64,000 bases of DNA from Phaffia rhodozyma (taxonomy: Eukaryota > Basidiomycota > Tremellomycetes > Cystofilobasidiales > Mrakiaceae). The translations under genes and the position numbers were made by a program. Numbering within the stretch: position 1 is the first letter of the stretch; each line of letters opens with the position of its first letter. The stretch is taken from assembly GCA_014706385.1 (NCBI GenBank), contig JACGZH010000003.1, forward strand, positions 372,001-436,000. The letters are read 5' to 3'. The notes under the pieces are model-generated. The model made no database searches. It worked only from the letters and a program-made list of their open reading frames with translations, and was not told the origin of the DNA. This document shows, piece after piece, positions 45,497 through 57,281 of the stretch.

Positions 45497-47869
45497 TCAC
45501 CAGCGGACCTGTGAAAGGACGATCATGGAAAGAACAGAGAGGACGAACCTTTTCATACAAAGATTCTACGACGTCTCCCACATGCTTCATTGTCTCTAAT
45601 GTTGCGGTGTATGTTCCCTATTAACACAAGCAATGTCTCGTGTTAGCCAAGGTAAATACTTGGGGTTAAAGAAAAGCGAAGACATAATGATAAGAAAAAC
45701 TACGTACATCCTCTTTCGGCTCGTCAAAGATGAGAAGTGCTCCGGCTCCCTGATCAAGGACACCAAAAAACACCTTGTCCAGAATCATTTGACTAAGCCT
45801 TCAGGGTGATCAAGAGCAAAACCAGCTCAGAATCTGTTAGTCTATGATCTACTGATGAAACAGTGTATAATATATGGACGTAGACAACAGACAGAGACAG
45901 CTCACTTAGTCTCTACGGCCTGAACAGGTTGGCCGACCTGATCGGCGACGTGGGCGATCTGAACCCTCGAATACGGCTCGATGATGCGCACTAAGTTCTG
46001 CTCCAGGAGTGTGTCATACAAAGCGGCCAAGTGTGATCGAATGATTGGATCATTCGACAACTCTGTTGTAAAAAAATACAAGATAACAACAATCGTTTCG
46101 GTGAATCAGAAAACATTTTTCTGTCCAAATAAAAGATACAGGAAGAGAGTCTAGCAAAGAACTACGTACCATCTTTCCATTCTTTCAAAGCGCGCTCAAA
46201 TTCACCCAAACTTCGGTTTTGGTGAGCCTGAGCGATAGCCTTCATAGCCTCAACCTCCTTGCCCGAGTACTTAAGCGCAAGCTTGGTCTGGATAAGTGAT
46301 GTAACATCTTGAGGCTGTTGTGTGGTTGAAAAGAAAGAACTCAGAGATGTCTAAGTATGTAGAATTGTGTATGGGTACTTCTCTCTTCTTCTGTAACAGA
46401 GATAATACGAACCAGGTTGAGCATGATTTTACAAAGTAACATGTACTTGAGAGCCTTGAGAGCTCGGTCATCGTCAGCCGCCGAGTATCCTTCGAAGGTC
46501 TCGAAAAAGTATGAGTACCTGGATTGAGGCGGTTCAGACGTATATAGGTTAGAAGGCATACAGCAGAGTGACAGGGTCAGATACAGGAACAGGAACGGAC
46601 GCGGTCTTATAGTCTTTGTCCTCAGCATGCAAGATACCACTCTGCATGTCAAGCTGAGCCTGAAGAAGAGGAGGGCAGTAGATCGAGTTGGCTGCCGTTC
46701 GAGCAGCCGTCAGAGCCGCCTAGATATACAGTGGAGCGCGAGGGTAAGAATTCTGTTCACTACTAGAGATCGGATGGAGACAGATTGTGCAGAAGAAACA
46801 AACCTTTGCTTTAGCCCAGTTGGCTGTTGCGGAACTTGCTCGAGACTCAAGCAGATGGATCTCGGTCAAGATTAGTTTGTCGTCTAATCGCTTGACCTCC
46901 TTGAGCAAGGCCTCGATCAATGTTAATGCTTCACGGTATGATTTGAACTCGATTTGTCTGTACATCAGATCCCGTTCCATCGCCATTATGAGACAGAACA
47001 CAACATCAGCGTGTCAAGTGGCTGGCAATTGAGCTGCACAAGCAAGACATGAAGACGACAGAAAGTGGTGAGCCGAACACTCACAGGCCTGCCAGCTTGG
47101 TCTCCAAACTTTGTCGAAGGAAGACCCTCTTCTCCGATCTGGCCCACTCAATAGTATCCTTAGTGCAATCGATTTGGGCGTTCTGAGCATTAGGGATATC
47201 GGAGAAGAAATCGATCAAGGTTCGAACTAGAGATATCATATGATTCAAGAAGCCAAAGGAGTCAGCCTTCCGTCGCGCAAGATGACACGCCAAGAATCTT
47301 CCGCGGTATTGGAAACAGTACTGGTCTCGGAGACCGACAAGGTGAAAGAAAGACTTACTGAGCTTTGCAGTCTTAGCCTTAGCCGCTGTCGACATCTGGG
47401 ACCGAGATTTCTTTATGATAGAAGCGAGAGCATCGGAGTTTCTATAGAATAAAACAGGTTGAAGAGCGGGTGTGAGCAAGCAGTTAACTTGTGTTTGTGC
47501 TCAGATGTGTTTGCGATTATCGAAAGGCGAGAGTTCGGAGGTGGAGGCTAGCATATTGAACATACTTTTCATCTCTGTAGAGCTTTCCGAGGGTCAACAG
47601 GGCATCCTCCTGGTCGTGCTGTTCATCCTCGTCGGCTGTAACAGAGAAGATAGAGAGAGAGAGAAGAAAGATGAACCGGCAGAAGAACGAGAAGCAAGGT
47701 AAAGAGAAAGAGGAGGATCAGTAGATGCAACAAAGAATGACGATATATGTGAGAACGAGAACGAGAATCTCTCACCCGGAGTTGAATCAAGGATGGCGAT
47801 AAGCTGTTCCTCAGCCTGCCTGGGATCTGACTGGATTAGATCGGTGGCCTGTTGCAGAAGAGACGACAT
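45497..47869 (-). CDS. 26S proteasome regulatory subunit Rpn6 (PSMD11)
   Basis: A lid subunit of the 19S regulatory particle that clamps the lid to the 20S core. The start at 47869 reads [21 protein letters not shown]. Then come [79 protein letters not shown] and [20 protein letters not shown]. The TPR-like solenoid continues with [20 protein letters not shown] and [12 protein letters not shown]. The PCI/winged-helix end has [20 protein letters not shown] and [17 protein letters not shown]. The last codons, KVRW, are in a small terminal exon that ends at 45497-45499. About nine introns. The homologous C-terminus is longer by a few residues in yeast. Expression is presumably matched with RPN7, which starts 195 bp away. 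Confidence 0.95.
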
Positions 47870-48064
47870 TGGACAGAGAGATGGAAGGATGGAGGTTGAT
47901 GGGTTGATGATTGATGATGGGCAGTGGTTGAGTTGGAGATCGCTACGTGGAGGATTTCTCCTTTCTTTTGATTCACCCTCAACCTTCAACCACCACCACC
48001 AACGATCATCAACAATCTTCATCTCTTTTTCTCTTTCTCATCAGTTCTGTCCTCTCTCAGTGAT
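47870..48064. promoter_or_regulatory. Bidirectional promoter of RPN6 and RPN7
   Basis: A 195-bp spacer lies between the ATGs of two proteasome lid genes. The RPN7 side carries CACCACCACCAACG and long C/T runs; the RPN6 side is G/A-rich. I searched by eye for the yeast proteasome element GGTGGCAAA and did not find it on either strand. A GTTGATGGGTTGATGATTGATGATGG stretch (near 47895-47920) repeats a TTGATG unit three times and may bind a shared factor. Confidence 0.6.
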
Positions 48065-49861
48065 ATGTCTTCTCCAGTAGATGAAGAGGCTCCTTTGCCT
48101 ATCCCCAACCTTGCTCTTCCTCAGGCCGTTTTTGTACTCAGTAATCCGGCGTTCTCCCATCTTCATGATAAGGCACGCCAGGATCTCATCAATGGCATCA
48201 CCAGTGATGGTTTGTTCTTCTCCCTTTTTGGTTGCTTCCTCTTACTCGCCAGGAGCATACATATTCTCTACTGTTTGCTGACTTACGGCTTCTTCGTTCT
48301 CACAGAGATGGCTCCGTTCTTGGAAACCATAATCAAGGAATCACCCTCGGTGATCGGCTCAACCGATTCGGCTGAACTCCTCTCCAAACTTCAAGCTGCC
48401 AACGAGACGGCCCTTGCTAAGTTTGAGACTGAGATCAAGGAGGCTGAGGATAGCATGGGAGAGACAGAGGTCAGCGATGTACTTCGAAAGAAGGCCGCCT
48501 ACTTGACTAAGATTGGAGACAAGGTAGATCAGCTCTCTTTCTCTTTACTCTGATTTATTATCACAAAACCTAACCACCGCTATATGTCATTCGTGTATTG
48601 CTTTGTACGTCAGGAGCGATCATTAGCTGCTTTAGAGCTTGCTCTAGAGAAGACTCCTGGAATCGGAGCTCGTATCGACATTGTTCTTACTATCATCCGA
48701 GTTGGCTTCTTCTTCAACGACAACAATATTATCACCACCAACCTTCCGAAGGCCTCCGTGTAAGCCTCTTTCTCGTCATGTGATTTGTTTCTTCCAAACC
48801 TGATCGTCTCTCTATCTATCATTCAGACTCGTGAACGAAGGAGGAGATTGGGATCGACGAAACCGATTGAAAGTGTACCAGGGATTGTACTATCTGGTTA
48901 TCAGGGACTTTAAACAGGGCGGCGAGCTGCTCATCGACGCGCTCTCGACATTCACGGCTACTGAGTTGATGGCCTACGATGACTTTGTTGGAGTGTGTGT
49001 GCTGGGTTGCATGGTCTGGATGGAGCGGGTGGATATCAAGAAAAAGGTATCTAGGCTATTCCGTGTTCACTTTTGGCAGTATGCTAGGTTACTGATCAAT
49101 TCGCTCGCTTTAGATCATCAACTCTCCTGAAATTCGCCAGATTTTCCCGTCTCAATCAAACTTGGAAGACTTTGCTACTTCGTTACACAACTGTGATTAC
49201 GCCAAATTCTTCAAGTCTTTGGGTAAGTCCTCCAAGATTGCTTCTTCTCTTTCTTCCTTTCTTTTTTCTTTGGACAGTGCTTGCTTTCAGTCATTCTTCA
49301 AACATGTACTGATAGGTTGTACTGGAATGAAATCTTGAAGCCGCTATCGAGCAAGACTACCTCCTTCCCTCAAAAATCTTGTCACCCCATGCTAGATATT
49401 TCGTCAGAGAGATGCGAATTATCAGTTATGCTCAGCTCCTGGCAAGTTATAAGAGTCTAACGCTTGATAGCATGGCCAGGGCATTCGGTGTCAGCCCAGA
49501 GTTCATTGATAGGTTTGTTCTAGCGTTTCCTCTCAAGTCTCAGCAGTCTTTCTTACTTGATGTTACTCTCGTTTGTATTTCAGTGATTTGTCTCGGTTGA
49601 TCTCGTCTGGTCGATTGAACTGTACGATCGATAAGGTCTCTGGTATTGTTATGACAAGCCGACGAGACAAGAAAAATGCCCAATATGAACAGGTCATCAA
49701 GCAGGGCGATCTCTTGTTAAATTGTATGTTGCTTGATACTCCAATCCTTGAGGTGCATGTGATTCCTTCAATCTCGTAGATTTCTGACAATGGTCGATCA
49801 CCCATCTGCATTTTTTTTTCTTGATACAGCTCTTTCTAAACTTAGCAAGGTTATCGTTTAG
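48065..49861 (+). CDS. 26S proteasome regulatory subunit Rpn7 (PSMD6)
   Basis: A lid subunit of the 19S regulatory particle, bearing a PCI domain and needed for lid assembly. The ATG at 48065 reads [20 protein letters not shown]. Exons join to [52 protein letters not shown] and [20 protein letters not shown]. Then come [60 protein letters not shown] and [20 protein letters not shown], the highly conserved C-terminal half. [20 protein letters not shown] marks the PCI winged helix. The end [10 protein letters not shown] is in a small last exon, stop at 49859-49861. About eight introns. Length near 400 residues is normal. Confidence 0.95.
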
Positions 49862-50610
49862 CTTAGATTGTGTGTTCATATATATACCTATACGACGAAG
49901 TTCGCTCAAGACTGCTCAGTCAGGAATAAGTTGGCTACGATCCATGACCTCGACAAAATGTATTCATCTGTATGAGCTTTGCCTATTCAATCAGGACTAT
50001 CCGAGCTAAAGCTTTTGTCAGCGAAATGAATGCCATCTTGATGAGGCCGACGCTTCGAAATCTCTTCTCATCATTCTTCATCGCTCCGATGCAATTTTTT
50101 TAATGAGCGATCTCGATAGAACGCTCTAAAACATAGGTAACTCTTAAAATCTCTCAAGGCCACTAACTGCATTCAGAATCTGTTGATGTCTGCTTAGCGC
50201 GCTCGTTACTTCACGGTCCCCTTGGTTTGTGACGTTCTCTCAAACTGACAAGTATCCTGTCTGGGTGTAAATCTGTACTGCCATTGAGAACATCTGCTTT
50301 CTTTAGGAGACGATAAGATTGCGGGTCTTGCTTGGGGTCGTAAAGCCACAAAACGAGGAGCCGTGATACGTCATCTTTTCTTGCAAGCAGGACTGATCGA
50401 TGTGTGAAAAAGCTAGGCAATTCTTATTGGATACAGCACGAAATGTAATGGGTACAGCGTTGAACGGGGAGAACGATAGGAATCAATGAGATATGCATGT
50501 GTTGGTTTCACTGTTGCAACCACAACAGATAAAGATTGAAACCAAGTCCAGTTAGCCATAAAAACTATTGAGGAGTATGAATCATAAAGAGATCACTCAC
50601 AAGAAAAAGT
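49862..50610. other. Convergent spacer, no gene seen
   Basis: Between RPN7 and the small minus-strand gene. Several short frames exist on both strands, none with protein character. The stretch shows no tRNA-like arm set. Presumably 3' UTRs. Confidence 0.5.
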
Positions 50611-51149
50611 CTATTGGTGTCCTCCAGGAACGACGTGTCCGTTTCCGTCCGAGGCCTTGTCCCCCTCATGTTTGCCGAGATCCTTACCCTGCGCCCGAAG
50701 GACCTTATCAACCTTCTCACCGGCGTGAGGATCGGTCAACTCGGCCAACTCAGGGGGCATATCGCTGGTAGAGCTTTTGTTGGACACATCGGCGTCTGTG
50801 AGATGGAAAAACAGAAGCGCGGACATAAAACAATGATTAGCCTTATCCTAAAGATTGTATTATTTGGAATTAAGGTCAGACGAGACGAACTGGAATTGGT
50901 GGCAGCTGAGCTGGTGGCATCAGAAACCTTGGACGCAACATCAGATGCTTTTTCGCCTACAAACATATGCACAAGAAGAATCTCCTATCATCAGTCAAAC
51001 ATGTATGTGTGTGTGGTGTGATAGAAGAAGAAAGATGACCTACGCAAAGAATCCATGGCTCCCTTGTTGAGGACGACTGATCGGGAGATCGGCCTGGTAG
51101 CCATCAAGACTTGGGGTCGAGCGGATCGAAGGATGGATCGAGCAAACAT
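50611..51149 (-). CDS. Small Ala/Ser-rich protein with a mitochondrial-type N-terminus, not recognised
   Basis: Three exons give a protein of roughly 115 residues. The N-terminus MFARSILRSARPQVLMATRP is Arg-rich and lacks acidic residues, the usual look of a mitochondrial presequence; RPISRSVVLNKGAMDSL follows. A second exon (near 50960-50880) reads EKASDVASKVSDATSSAA, a heptad-like Ala/Ser helix resembling LEA or stress-type helices. A third has DVSNKSSTSDMPPELAELTD and EKVDKVLRAQGKDLGKHEGD, ending GNGHVVPGGHQ. Donor choice for exon 2 is ambiguous by a few residues. I cannot name a family. The acidic/basic helical tail suggests a soluble matrix or intermembrane protein. Confidence 0.7.
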
Positions 51150-51458
51150 GTTGTTGAAGTGTATGTTGATGTGTTGTTACGGCTGAAAGAAAGAGATGGA
51201 TGGATGTGAATGTAAATGAAGAGAAGAGAGAAAGAGGATGCGATCTCGATGGGGATCTTTATATTGTTGCTCGATCGGAATCAATGACGTTTGCTTTTTC
51301 TTACCCGCATTTTTTGATAATATGTGGTGCTTATATACCATAAACTCTGACGCAACATATTTCTCTTTGGGGGGTCCATCGCATCTCTCAACTTATCAAG
51401 GGGTAGTGAAGCTTCGTGAGGTCATTGTATATAGTACATGAATCATACAGAGCTCTCC
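51150..51458. promoter_or_regulatory. Upstream region of the small minus-strand gene
   Basis: About 310 bp. Near 51190-51240 the plus strand is rich in G/A repeats (GGATGGATG, AAGAGAAGAGAG), which would be a C/T-rich leader on the minus strand. The next gene's stop is at 51459. Confidence 0.4.
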
Positions 51459-53893
51459 TCATGAGAGCGGGGGTGTAAAGTCAAACACTCTGACAGAGTA
51501 TCCGGAATGTGTGCGCGCTACCAGTAACAAGGGAATCGCATTTTCAGGTTCAGGATATCGTGCGCAAGACAAGACAATGGGCACCAAAGATCCACGAGAT
51601 GAACGGAACGAAGAAACAGACAACAAGCGTACCTTCAGGCGGAGAGAATCCATCTGGTATACATAGAGGTTTACAATATTCTCGTCAGAACACATAATCG
51701 ATCAGTATAGGCGGAGATTACAAAAGTTATGAAAGCAGAAAGTGATTGGCTTACCCAAAGCAGGGTCTGCTCGGGTGTTGTATGCAAACATCCTAATAAA
51801 TTTAAGTCGAGTCAACATAGTCATCTTACAACAAGGCAAACGGATTGACCGAGGAAAGGTGACTAACGCCCTGGTCCGATCGGCCTGTACCGAACTACAT
51901 TCGAGCGCTGCTCCGGCAGAGACATTACTACAAGAATATATCTCTATCTTTAGCGGCAAGCTTGGTAAGCCAGCCTCCTTCCTAGATACTGACTCTCGGA
52001 TGTCTTGTATCTTGGGAAGGGAACCTGAAGGAATGATGAGGACTTGGGTTCGCTACGCATGGAGTGGTTGGTGATAGCCGAATATAAGCCTAAAACATTA
52101 TCTGCGATGGAGATAAGCGACACGGAAGGCAAAAGACAGATAGACAAACCGTGGAGAATACAGCCGAACCGTAGCTGAAAGTAAGGTTGAAAACGGGCTC
52201 GATCACATCCAAGCATATCGTGTGTAGAGATTCTAAAGATGGATCCTCAAAGACACTAGCATAATCGAGGACGATAAAAATCTTTCCTAGTCTAGAAGTG
52301 AGGATCAGATCACCTTCCGAAACGTGGGCGCTATTGATCAGAAAAGGAGAGAGGATGATCAGTCACTCGTGACTCGACAGGATATCAAATATCAAGAGAC
52401 ACGAACGCTGTGAACGAATAATCGATGGTGCTTGCAAAGATGGCTCCTTCGGCTCTTGTGCCCTCCGTCTCCCAAACGATTGCCTTCCTCATTGGGCTCA
52501 GGTGGCCCTCCGACCGTCTCGATCGTCTGGTTCTTCTTGTTCTTGTTTCTAAAGTTAGACATTGTAGCTCTAAAAAATCTAACGAAAGGTCGAGAACAAA
52601 TTCGGTGGAAGGAGGGACGGAGGGAATGTTGAGTGTGTGATATGGGGGGTGTAGCTGTCTTCCCGGATCCAGGTGGGGAGATAACGAGAAGACAGACATA
52701 TAGTGCAGGCCTAGGATAAGAATATGGCGTTCTGTTTTCTCAACATCTGTTGAGACCCTAAAAGTTAGCGCGTATGGACCCAGAAGTATTCAAATACACG
52801 AGCTCACAGTTTATGAGATCCATGTTGGCTGAGGAGATGTCGATGGACCCAACCATCCTTTTTTCAGGAATGTCCCACAGGAACGCCGACTGAGAACTCA
52901 TAGATCCAATGAGCAGGATAGGATATACGAATCTATGAAGTTGTGATCTTTCTTCAGACTTGGTTCGGTAGATTATGCCTATAACGGAAATGCGCACTCA
53001 CCTATAAGCTCGAATCGAGGCCGGGCATCTGATCTCTGCATACAAGCTAAAGAGGCTTCGTGTCGAGAACGCGGTGGACGAGACTTGTTGAGAGGCTTCG
53101 TTCTCAGTCGGATTTGACATTTGACCGTCTTGGGACATGTCTTCGGTACGTCTCCATACCTCAAGGGTGTTGCCGACTAGGAAGAGCAGTGGGTTCCAAT
53201 ATGTATTAGCGGGATAAGCGCATACGGAGGTTGGACGAGAGTGAGAGTTGTTCCTTACAATGGGTATCGAAGATCATGAAACCTTTGTCATACTCAAGAT
53301 GAGCGTATTCTCTCACTCCCACTATGACTTCTAATATTTCTGATGTCCTGGAATCCATCGCATATATGTTTCCTGTTTGAAAGATAGGTGAGTAAGCGAG
53401 TGTCGACTGCGACTGCATAAAGAAGGAAGATAGATAGACCAACCCAGCCGGCTCGTCGTCATAACAAAGTTATGCTCTTCGTCAATCTTGATCCGCCATA
53501 CATCCCTTAACGGTGGGCTGATCCAGTTCGACAAGTGGTTGCCTTGTCTCCAATTTCTGTGGCTCATGTGTCTACGCCGGCCTACAGAAAGGTAGACAAG
53601 CACATTGTTTGAGCTAATCCAAGTTAACCTTCGACTGGATAAAGACAAGGTGAACTAGATCACAAACAGAACTCTTTCCATTCTGAGACACCATGTACCA
53701 GCCAGTCGCTCATCGTTAGGTCACTGTCCTTCAGGTTCCTATCTGCCACTCTTCGGTAAAGACTTTGCTGATTGTTCCGAATAAGGTCGAGCCATGTAGA
53801 GTTGATAGTGTGGCACCTGGCTAAATCACAAAGAGGCAGATAAGACAATATATGAAGCAAGATTTCTGGAGGCAGGACTGGAAGAGTATCCAT
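51459..53893 (-). CDS. F-box protein, substrate unknown
   Basis: A likely substrate receptor of an SCF ubiquitin ligase. The start at 53893 reads MDTLPVLPPEILLHILSYLP, followed by LCDLARCHTINSTWLDLIRN and QQSLYRRVADRNL. This is a well-formed F-box (LPPEILxxILSYL...C...WxxL). After it, exons encode strand-rich sequence: RRLTWISSNNVLVYLSVGRR, GNIYAMDSRTSEILEVIVGV, GFMIFDTHCNTLEVW, PILLIGSMSSQSAFLWDIPE, and near the end VARTHSGYSVRVFDFTPPLS. These look like a divergent beta-propeller in the WD manner. About ten introns; the middle exon joins (52100-52700) are uncertain. Similar F-box-propeller proteins occur in basidiomycetes. Confidence 0.75.
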
Positions 53894-54115
53894 TGCTGAA
53901 TCAACGTATCTGTCTGCCCAGGGAAGGGAAGATTATCAGATGAGCTCAAGCAGTATCAGAGAGATGTATGCTGGGATGCTGAGAGATGGTGATGAGGCGA
54001 TCGCTTGGCACAACCCTAACAAGCAAGAACAACATCTTCGTTTTCTGGCTGATCGCTTGATCTCTGCTGTTCATCACCGTCTTACCATCTTTCTGTTGCT
54101 AGTCTCGACTACCTC
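53894..54115. promoter_or_regulatory. Divergent region between the F-box gene and ureD
   Basis: A 222-bp spacer. A short plus-strand frame starting at 53940 (MSSSSIREMYAGMLRDGDE) is open through it in another frame from ureD and could be an upstream ORF. Confidence 0.35.
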
Positions 54116-55482
54116 ATGCCTCAGCCAGCCGGCACAGGGCGTGCACATTTACTACCGACCGCTCTGTTTGCTGATCTCTCGTTTGTATACCCGCTCAAAC
54201 TCCTCTCACCCACTCCGCTCGCGTCTTCGCCCAAGGGTCTCCGGACAATCTATGTGCTTTCCTACGGCGGAGGACTGATTAGTGGGGACAAGGTCTGGCT
54301 GAATTTAGATGTCGATTCTGGTGCAGCTCTTCTCGTGTTGACTCAGGTGAGAGTGTTTTCATTCGTATCAATCGCTGTCTGTTTCGCTAATCATGGCGGC
54401 CTTCTTTTCTTCCGGGTCAAACACGTGATTATCGGATTATGATTCAAGGGAACAACCAAAGTATTTAAGAGACGACCCGGTGTCCGGTTAGCGACTCCTA
54501 CAGTACTTTCCTCTCTCTCAAATCCATCCCCATCGGAATCTTTACGTCTTTCGACAACTATCCAAACCTCGATCGCTACGCTCCAGCCAAATGCGTCTCT
54601 TTACTATCTGCCTTCGCCAACCGCATGTTTCGAGAACTCTCGGTATACCCAACGACAGCGTTTCGATCTGCCGACCTGTGGAACCGCTAACCTGATCGTT
54701 CTCGATTGGTTTAGTGAGTTCCTGCTCGTTTAGTCCCAATTTATCTCTCTTTACGTTGTCTGAGGCCACCCAATAGCATAGCGCGCCGAATTGGATTCAG
54801 ACTAACCGTTGCCCTTTTTATTCTGTTTATCTCCTTTCGATGTATCGGTCGATGATAATCAGCTTGTGGACGAGAAAAACGAGGAGCTTTAACAATAGGG
54901 GAAGTATGGGACGCTGAGAGGCTCGAGTTCTTTAGTGAGGTATGGTGGGGCTCAACCCGAGGAGTAGGCGAACGTATTGTCCTCCACGATGAGAACCGGC
55001 CTCCACCTTCTGCTCCGCTAGCTCAATCGGCTCTACCAGTCTCATCATCAGCACCGCCTACTTCTGGAGCGGCAGACACTACTCTTCAAGATCCTGCATC
55101 GGGATTGAAACCACCGTCTTCATCATCACCATCATTATCGACAACGTCCAATCAAACGTCATATGCATCTTCTTTGTACCCATACAAAATATTCCTTACC
55201 TTAATCCTAACAGGTCCGGCGACTCAGTCATTAATCACCCATCTACTCGACCTTCAGGCGTCCGAAACCAAGATCAATCATCTCCCACGCACTCCATCGT
55301 TTCTTTGGTCGCTCTCAGTGCTGGAAGCCAGAAACGTGCCAGGGATGGGACGGACTGTAATGGTTCGAGCGTGCGCAGTGGACGGAGAGATGCTGAAGCT
55401 GTGGTTATATAATTGCCTCAAGGGTCCGACAGGAATGGGTGGATTGATTGGAGACGAGATGTGGGAGCGGGCTATGGGTTAA
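54116..55482 (+). CDS. Urease accessory protein UreD
   Basis: UreD (called Ure4 in some yeasts) helps load nickel into urease together with UreF and UreG. The start at 54116 reads MPQPAGTGRAHLLPTALFAD, followed by LSFVYPLKLLSPTP and IYVLSYGGGLISGDKVWLNL, strong UreD signatures. After an intron (about 54349-54448) comes GTTKVFKRRPG, then LQPNASLYYLPSPTACFENS, YTQRQRFDL and LIVLDWF. Another intron precedes CGREKRGALTIGEVWDAERL and EFFSEVWWGSTRGVGERIVL. A Ser/Pro-rich insert of about 70 residues (near 55000-55170) follows, and the C-terminus is NVPGMGRTVMVRACAVDGEM, stop at 55480-55482. The insert is longer than in bacterial UreD. Presence implies a urease-positive organism. Confidence 0.93.
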
Positions 55483-56062
55483 AAGAGGTTCATCGTCTCT
55501 CTTCGTAGATGTGCCGGGCCGGATGAAAAACCAGTAGACAACTAAGAACTATTGTAGACGCATTGCATACACTTTTAGACGGATGTATAGTATTGTCTGA
55601 GGTTGTTCTGTTTTGGACAGCTGTGCCATATGATAAACAAAGAGAGTGTTCTCTCTACGCCTATTTCTATGCCTAATCGATGAAAAGTGAGACTTCTAGC
55701 AGCCAGTATCAACGACGTGATGTCTATAAAAAAATCACAGAACATTTGGCCTTCCACATCTGTATAGAAATTGAATCTATTGATTTGATCTGATCAATAT
55801 ACAGAGGACAAGCGCAAGTACATGCTGCCCAGCGTGTGGAAGGTGTTGGAGAAAAGGACGGAGTATGAAATTCATGGTAACGAGCAAGTCACGATGCACA
55901 GCTTTTTACAACACGCCAAAACTTTTCTTTTCTTTCCTCACACTCGAATGGTTTCGTTTCTCCATCCATCCTTCGTCAAGACAAAGCAAGTGAGTATAGA
56001 TTGAGTGCTGAGTATACCGCCGTTCATCAGTCTGACAGGTCTGCTTCACTTGCTTTTCAGAA
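55483..56062. promoter_or_regulatory. Spacer and leader of RPL30
   Basis: The upstream part is the ureD 3' flank. Near 56035-56062 the plus strand reads CTTGCTTTTCAG directly before AAATG, so a splice acceptor lies two bases before the RPL30 start and a non-coding first exon with a leader intron is likely (candidate donor GTGAGT at about 55990). Several T-rich tracts near 55920-55950 fit a ribosomal-protein promoter. Confidence 0.5.
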
Positions 56063-56826
56063 ATGGCTCCCACTAAGAAGTCCAAGGCTACCAAGAACTC
56101 CGAGAACATCAACTCTCGACTCCAGCTTGTCGTCAAGTCTGGTTCGTTCTTTCTTTTTTCTCTTGCATGGTTTTCATTTGAACCAGAATGTAAATGCTCA
56201 TCCTCTCTCCTCCTTCTCGTTCTTTAGGAAAGTTCACCCTTGGCTACAAGTCCGCTTTGAAGTCGATGCGATCCGGAAAGGGTAAGCATTGAAATTTTCC
56301 CCGCGGCCCTTGGGTCTTCCCCCTTTCTTGAGGGTTCAACAGGTCGATGCACGGGATCGTCCTGGTCGACCTTGTGGAACTCCCTGGCTGGAGCGTTCAC
56401 ACGCTGCGAAGGCAAATGACTGACTATCTTCCCATTCCGTATCCGTCGTCATGACAATTTTTTCCAACCCAATCTATCCACTTTAACCATCCACCCGAAA
56501 TTACATTCCCTATTCGTCTTTCATTCTCCCCTTACAGCCAAGCTTATCCTCCTCTCCAAGAACACTCCCCCTCTTCGACGAGCCGAGATTGAGTACTACG
56601 CCATGCTCAGCAAGACCGCTGTCCACCGATACGAGGGTACCAACGCTACCCTCGGAACGGCGGCCGGTAAGCTCTTCCGAGTCGGAGTTATGAGCATCAC
56701 CGACGCCGGAGATTCCGATCTCGTGAGTTTTCTCCTTGTCTTTCTCTCTTTTCAAGCTTTAAAAAAAATTAATTTGTTAAACTTTTCATCTTGCAGCTCA
56801 CCGTCGCCGGAAACGAGTCCGCCTAA
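56063..56826 (+). CDS. 60S ribosomal protein eL30
   Basis: A ribosomal protein of the large subunit. The 115-residue product reads [100 protein letters not shown] and [15 protein letters not shown], the full eL30 pattern. Exons: 56063-56141, a short one near 56228-56281, 56537-56720, and a last exon near 56797-56826. The intron at about 56282-56536 is the longest (about 255 bp) and contains strong hairpins. In budding yeast L30 binds its own transcript and blocks splicing; whether that applies here is unknown. The start is fixed by the family N-terminus. Confidence 0.97.
56282..56536 (+). ncRNA. Possible intron-hosted structured RNA in RPL30
   Basis: The intron is about three times longer than its neighbours. 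It contains AGGTCGA, 18 bases, TCGACCT (perfect 7-bp stem, near 56340-56372) and AGCGTTCACACGCT (4-bp stem, near 56392). Ribosomal-protein introns often host snoRNAs. I found no clear C (RTGATGA) box, so H/ACA is the only class that might fit. This is a suggestion from two hairpins alone. Confidence 0.2.
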
Positions 56827-57281
56827 GCGTCCCCGCTAAGCATTCTTATTTTCTGATCTATGACCCTTGACCATAATTACTTGAGATCATCTTTTGAAAC
56901 CGCTGAGGAAGAACAAGAACGGGTACATGGCAGGATTATTGTCTTGTGTTGGTGATGAACGACAGGCCTTGTACATGTCACAGCACTTACATCCTTCTTT
57001 CCGAAACAAGAAGCCCATCAGAAAAGGACTGTCAGTAGGAAGCTTATTCAGAAAACAAACCATGACGGTCAAAAACAAAATCCATTTTTACAACAAACGG
57101 TGTACACAAAATTCAACTAGATAACAGAAAAAGATAAACATCACAATACAAGGCAGATAAAAGGAAAAGAACTGCAGAGAATGATCTCTGGTAGACTAGA
57201 GAAGCTTGGTGATGGTTTCAAGAAACGTTTTTCTCCTTCAGTGTCTAATGTATAGGTTTGAACTTGAGGTCGAAGAAGCTA
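56827..57281. other. Convergent spacer between RPL30 and the small three-exon gene
   Basis: About 455 bp with mixed sequence. A 76-codon plus frame (56894-57124) is open but Lys/Lys-Asn-rich and unremarkable. No gene was seen. Confidence 0.4.

Noticed and set aside
53940..54278. 112-codon plus-strand frame over the ureD start
   Set aside because: It overlaps ureD exon 1 in another frame and lacks recognisable sequence; at most an upstream ORF.
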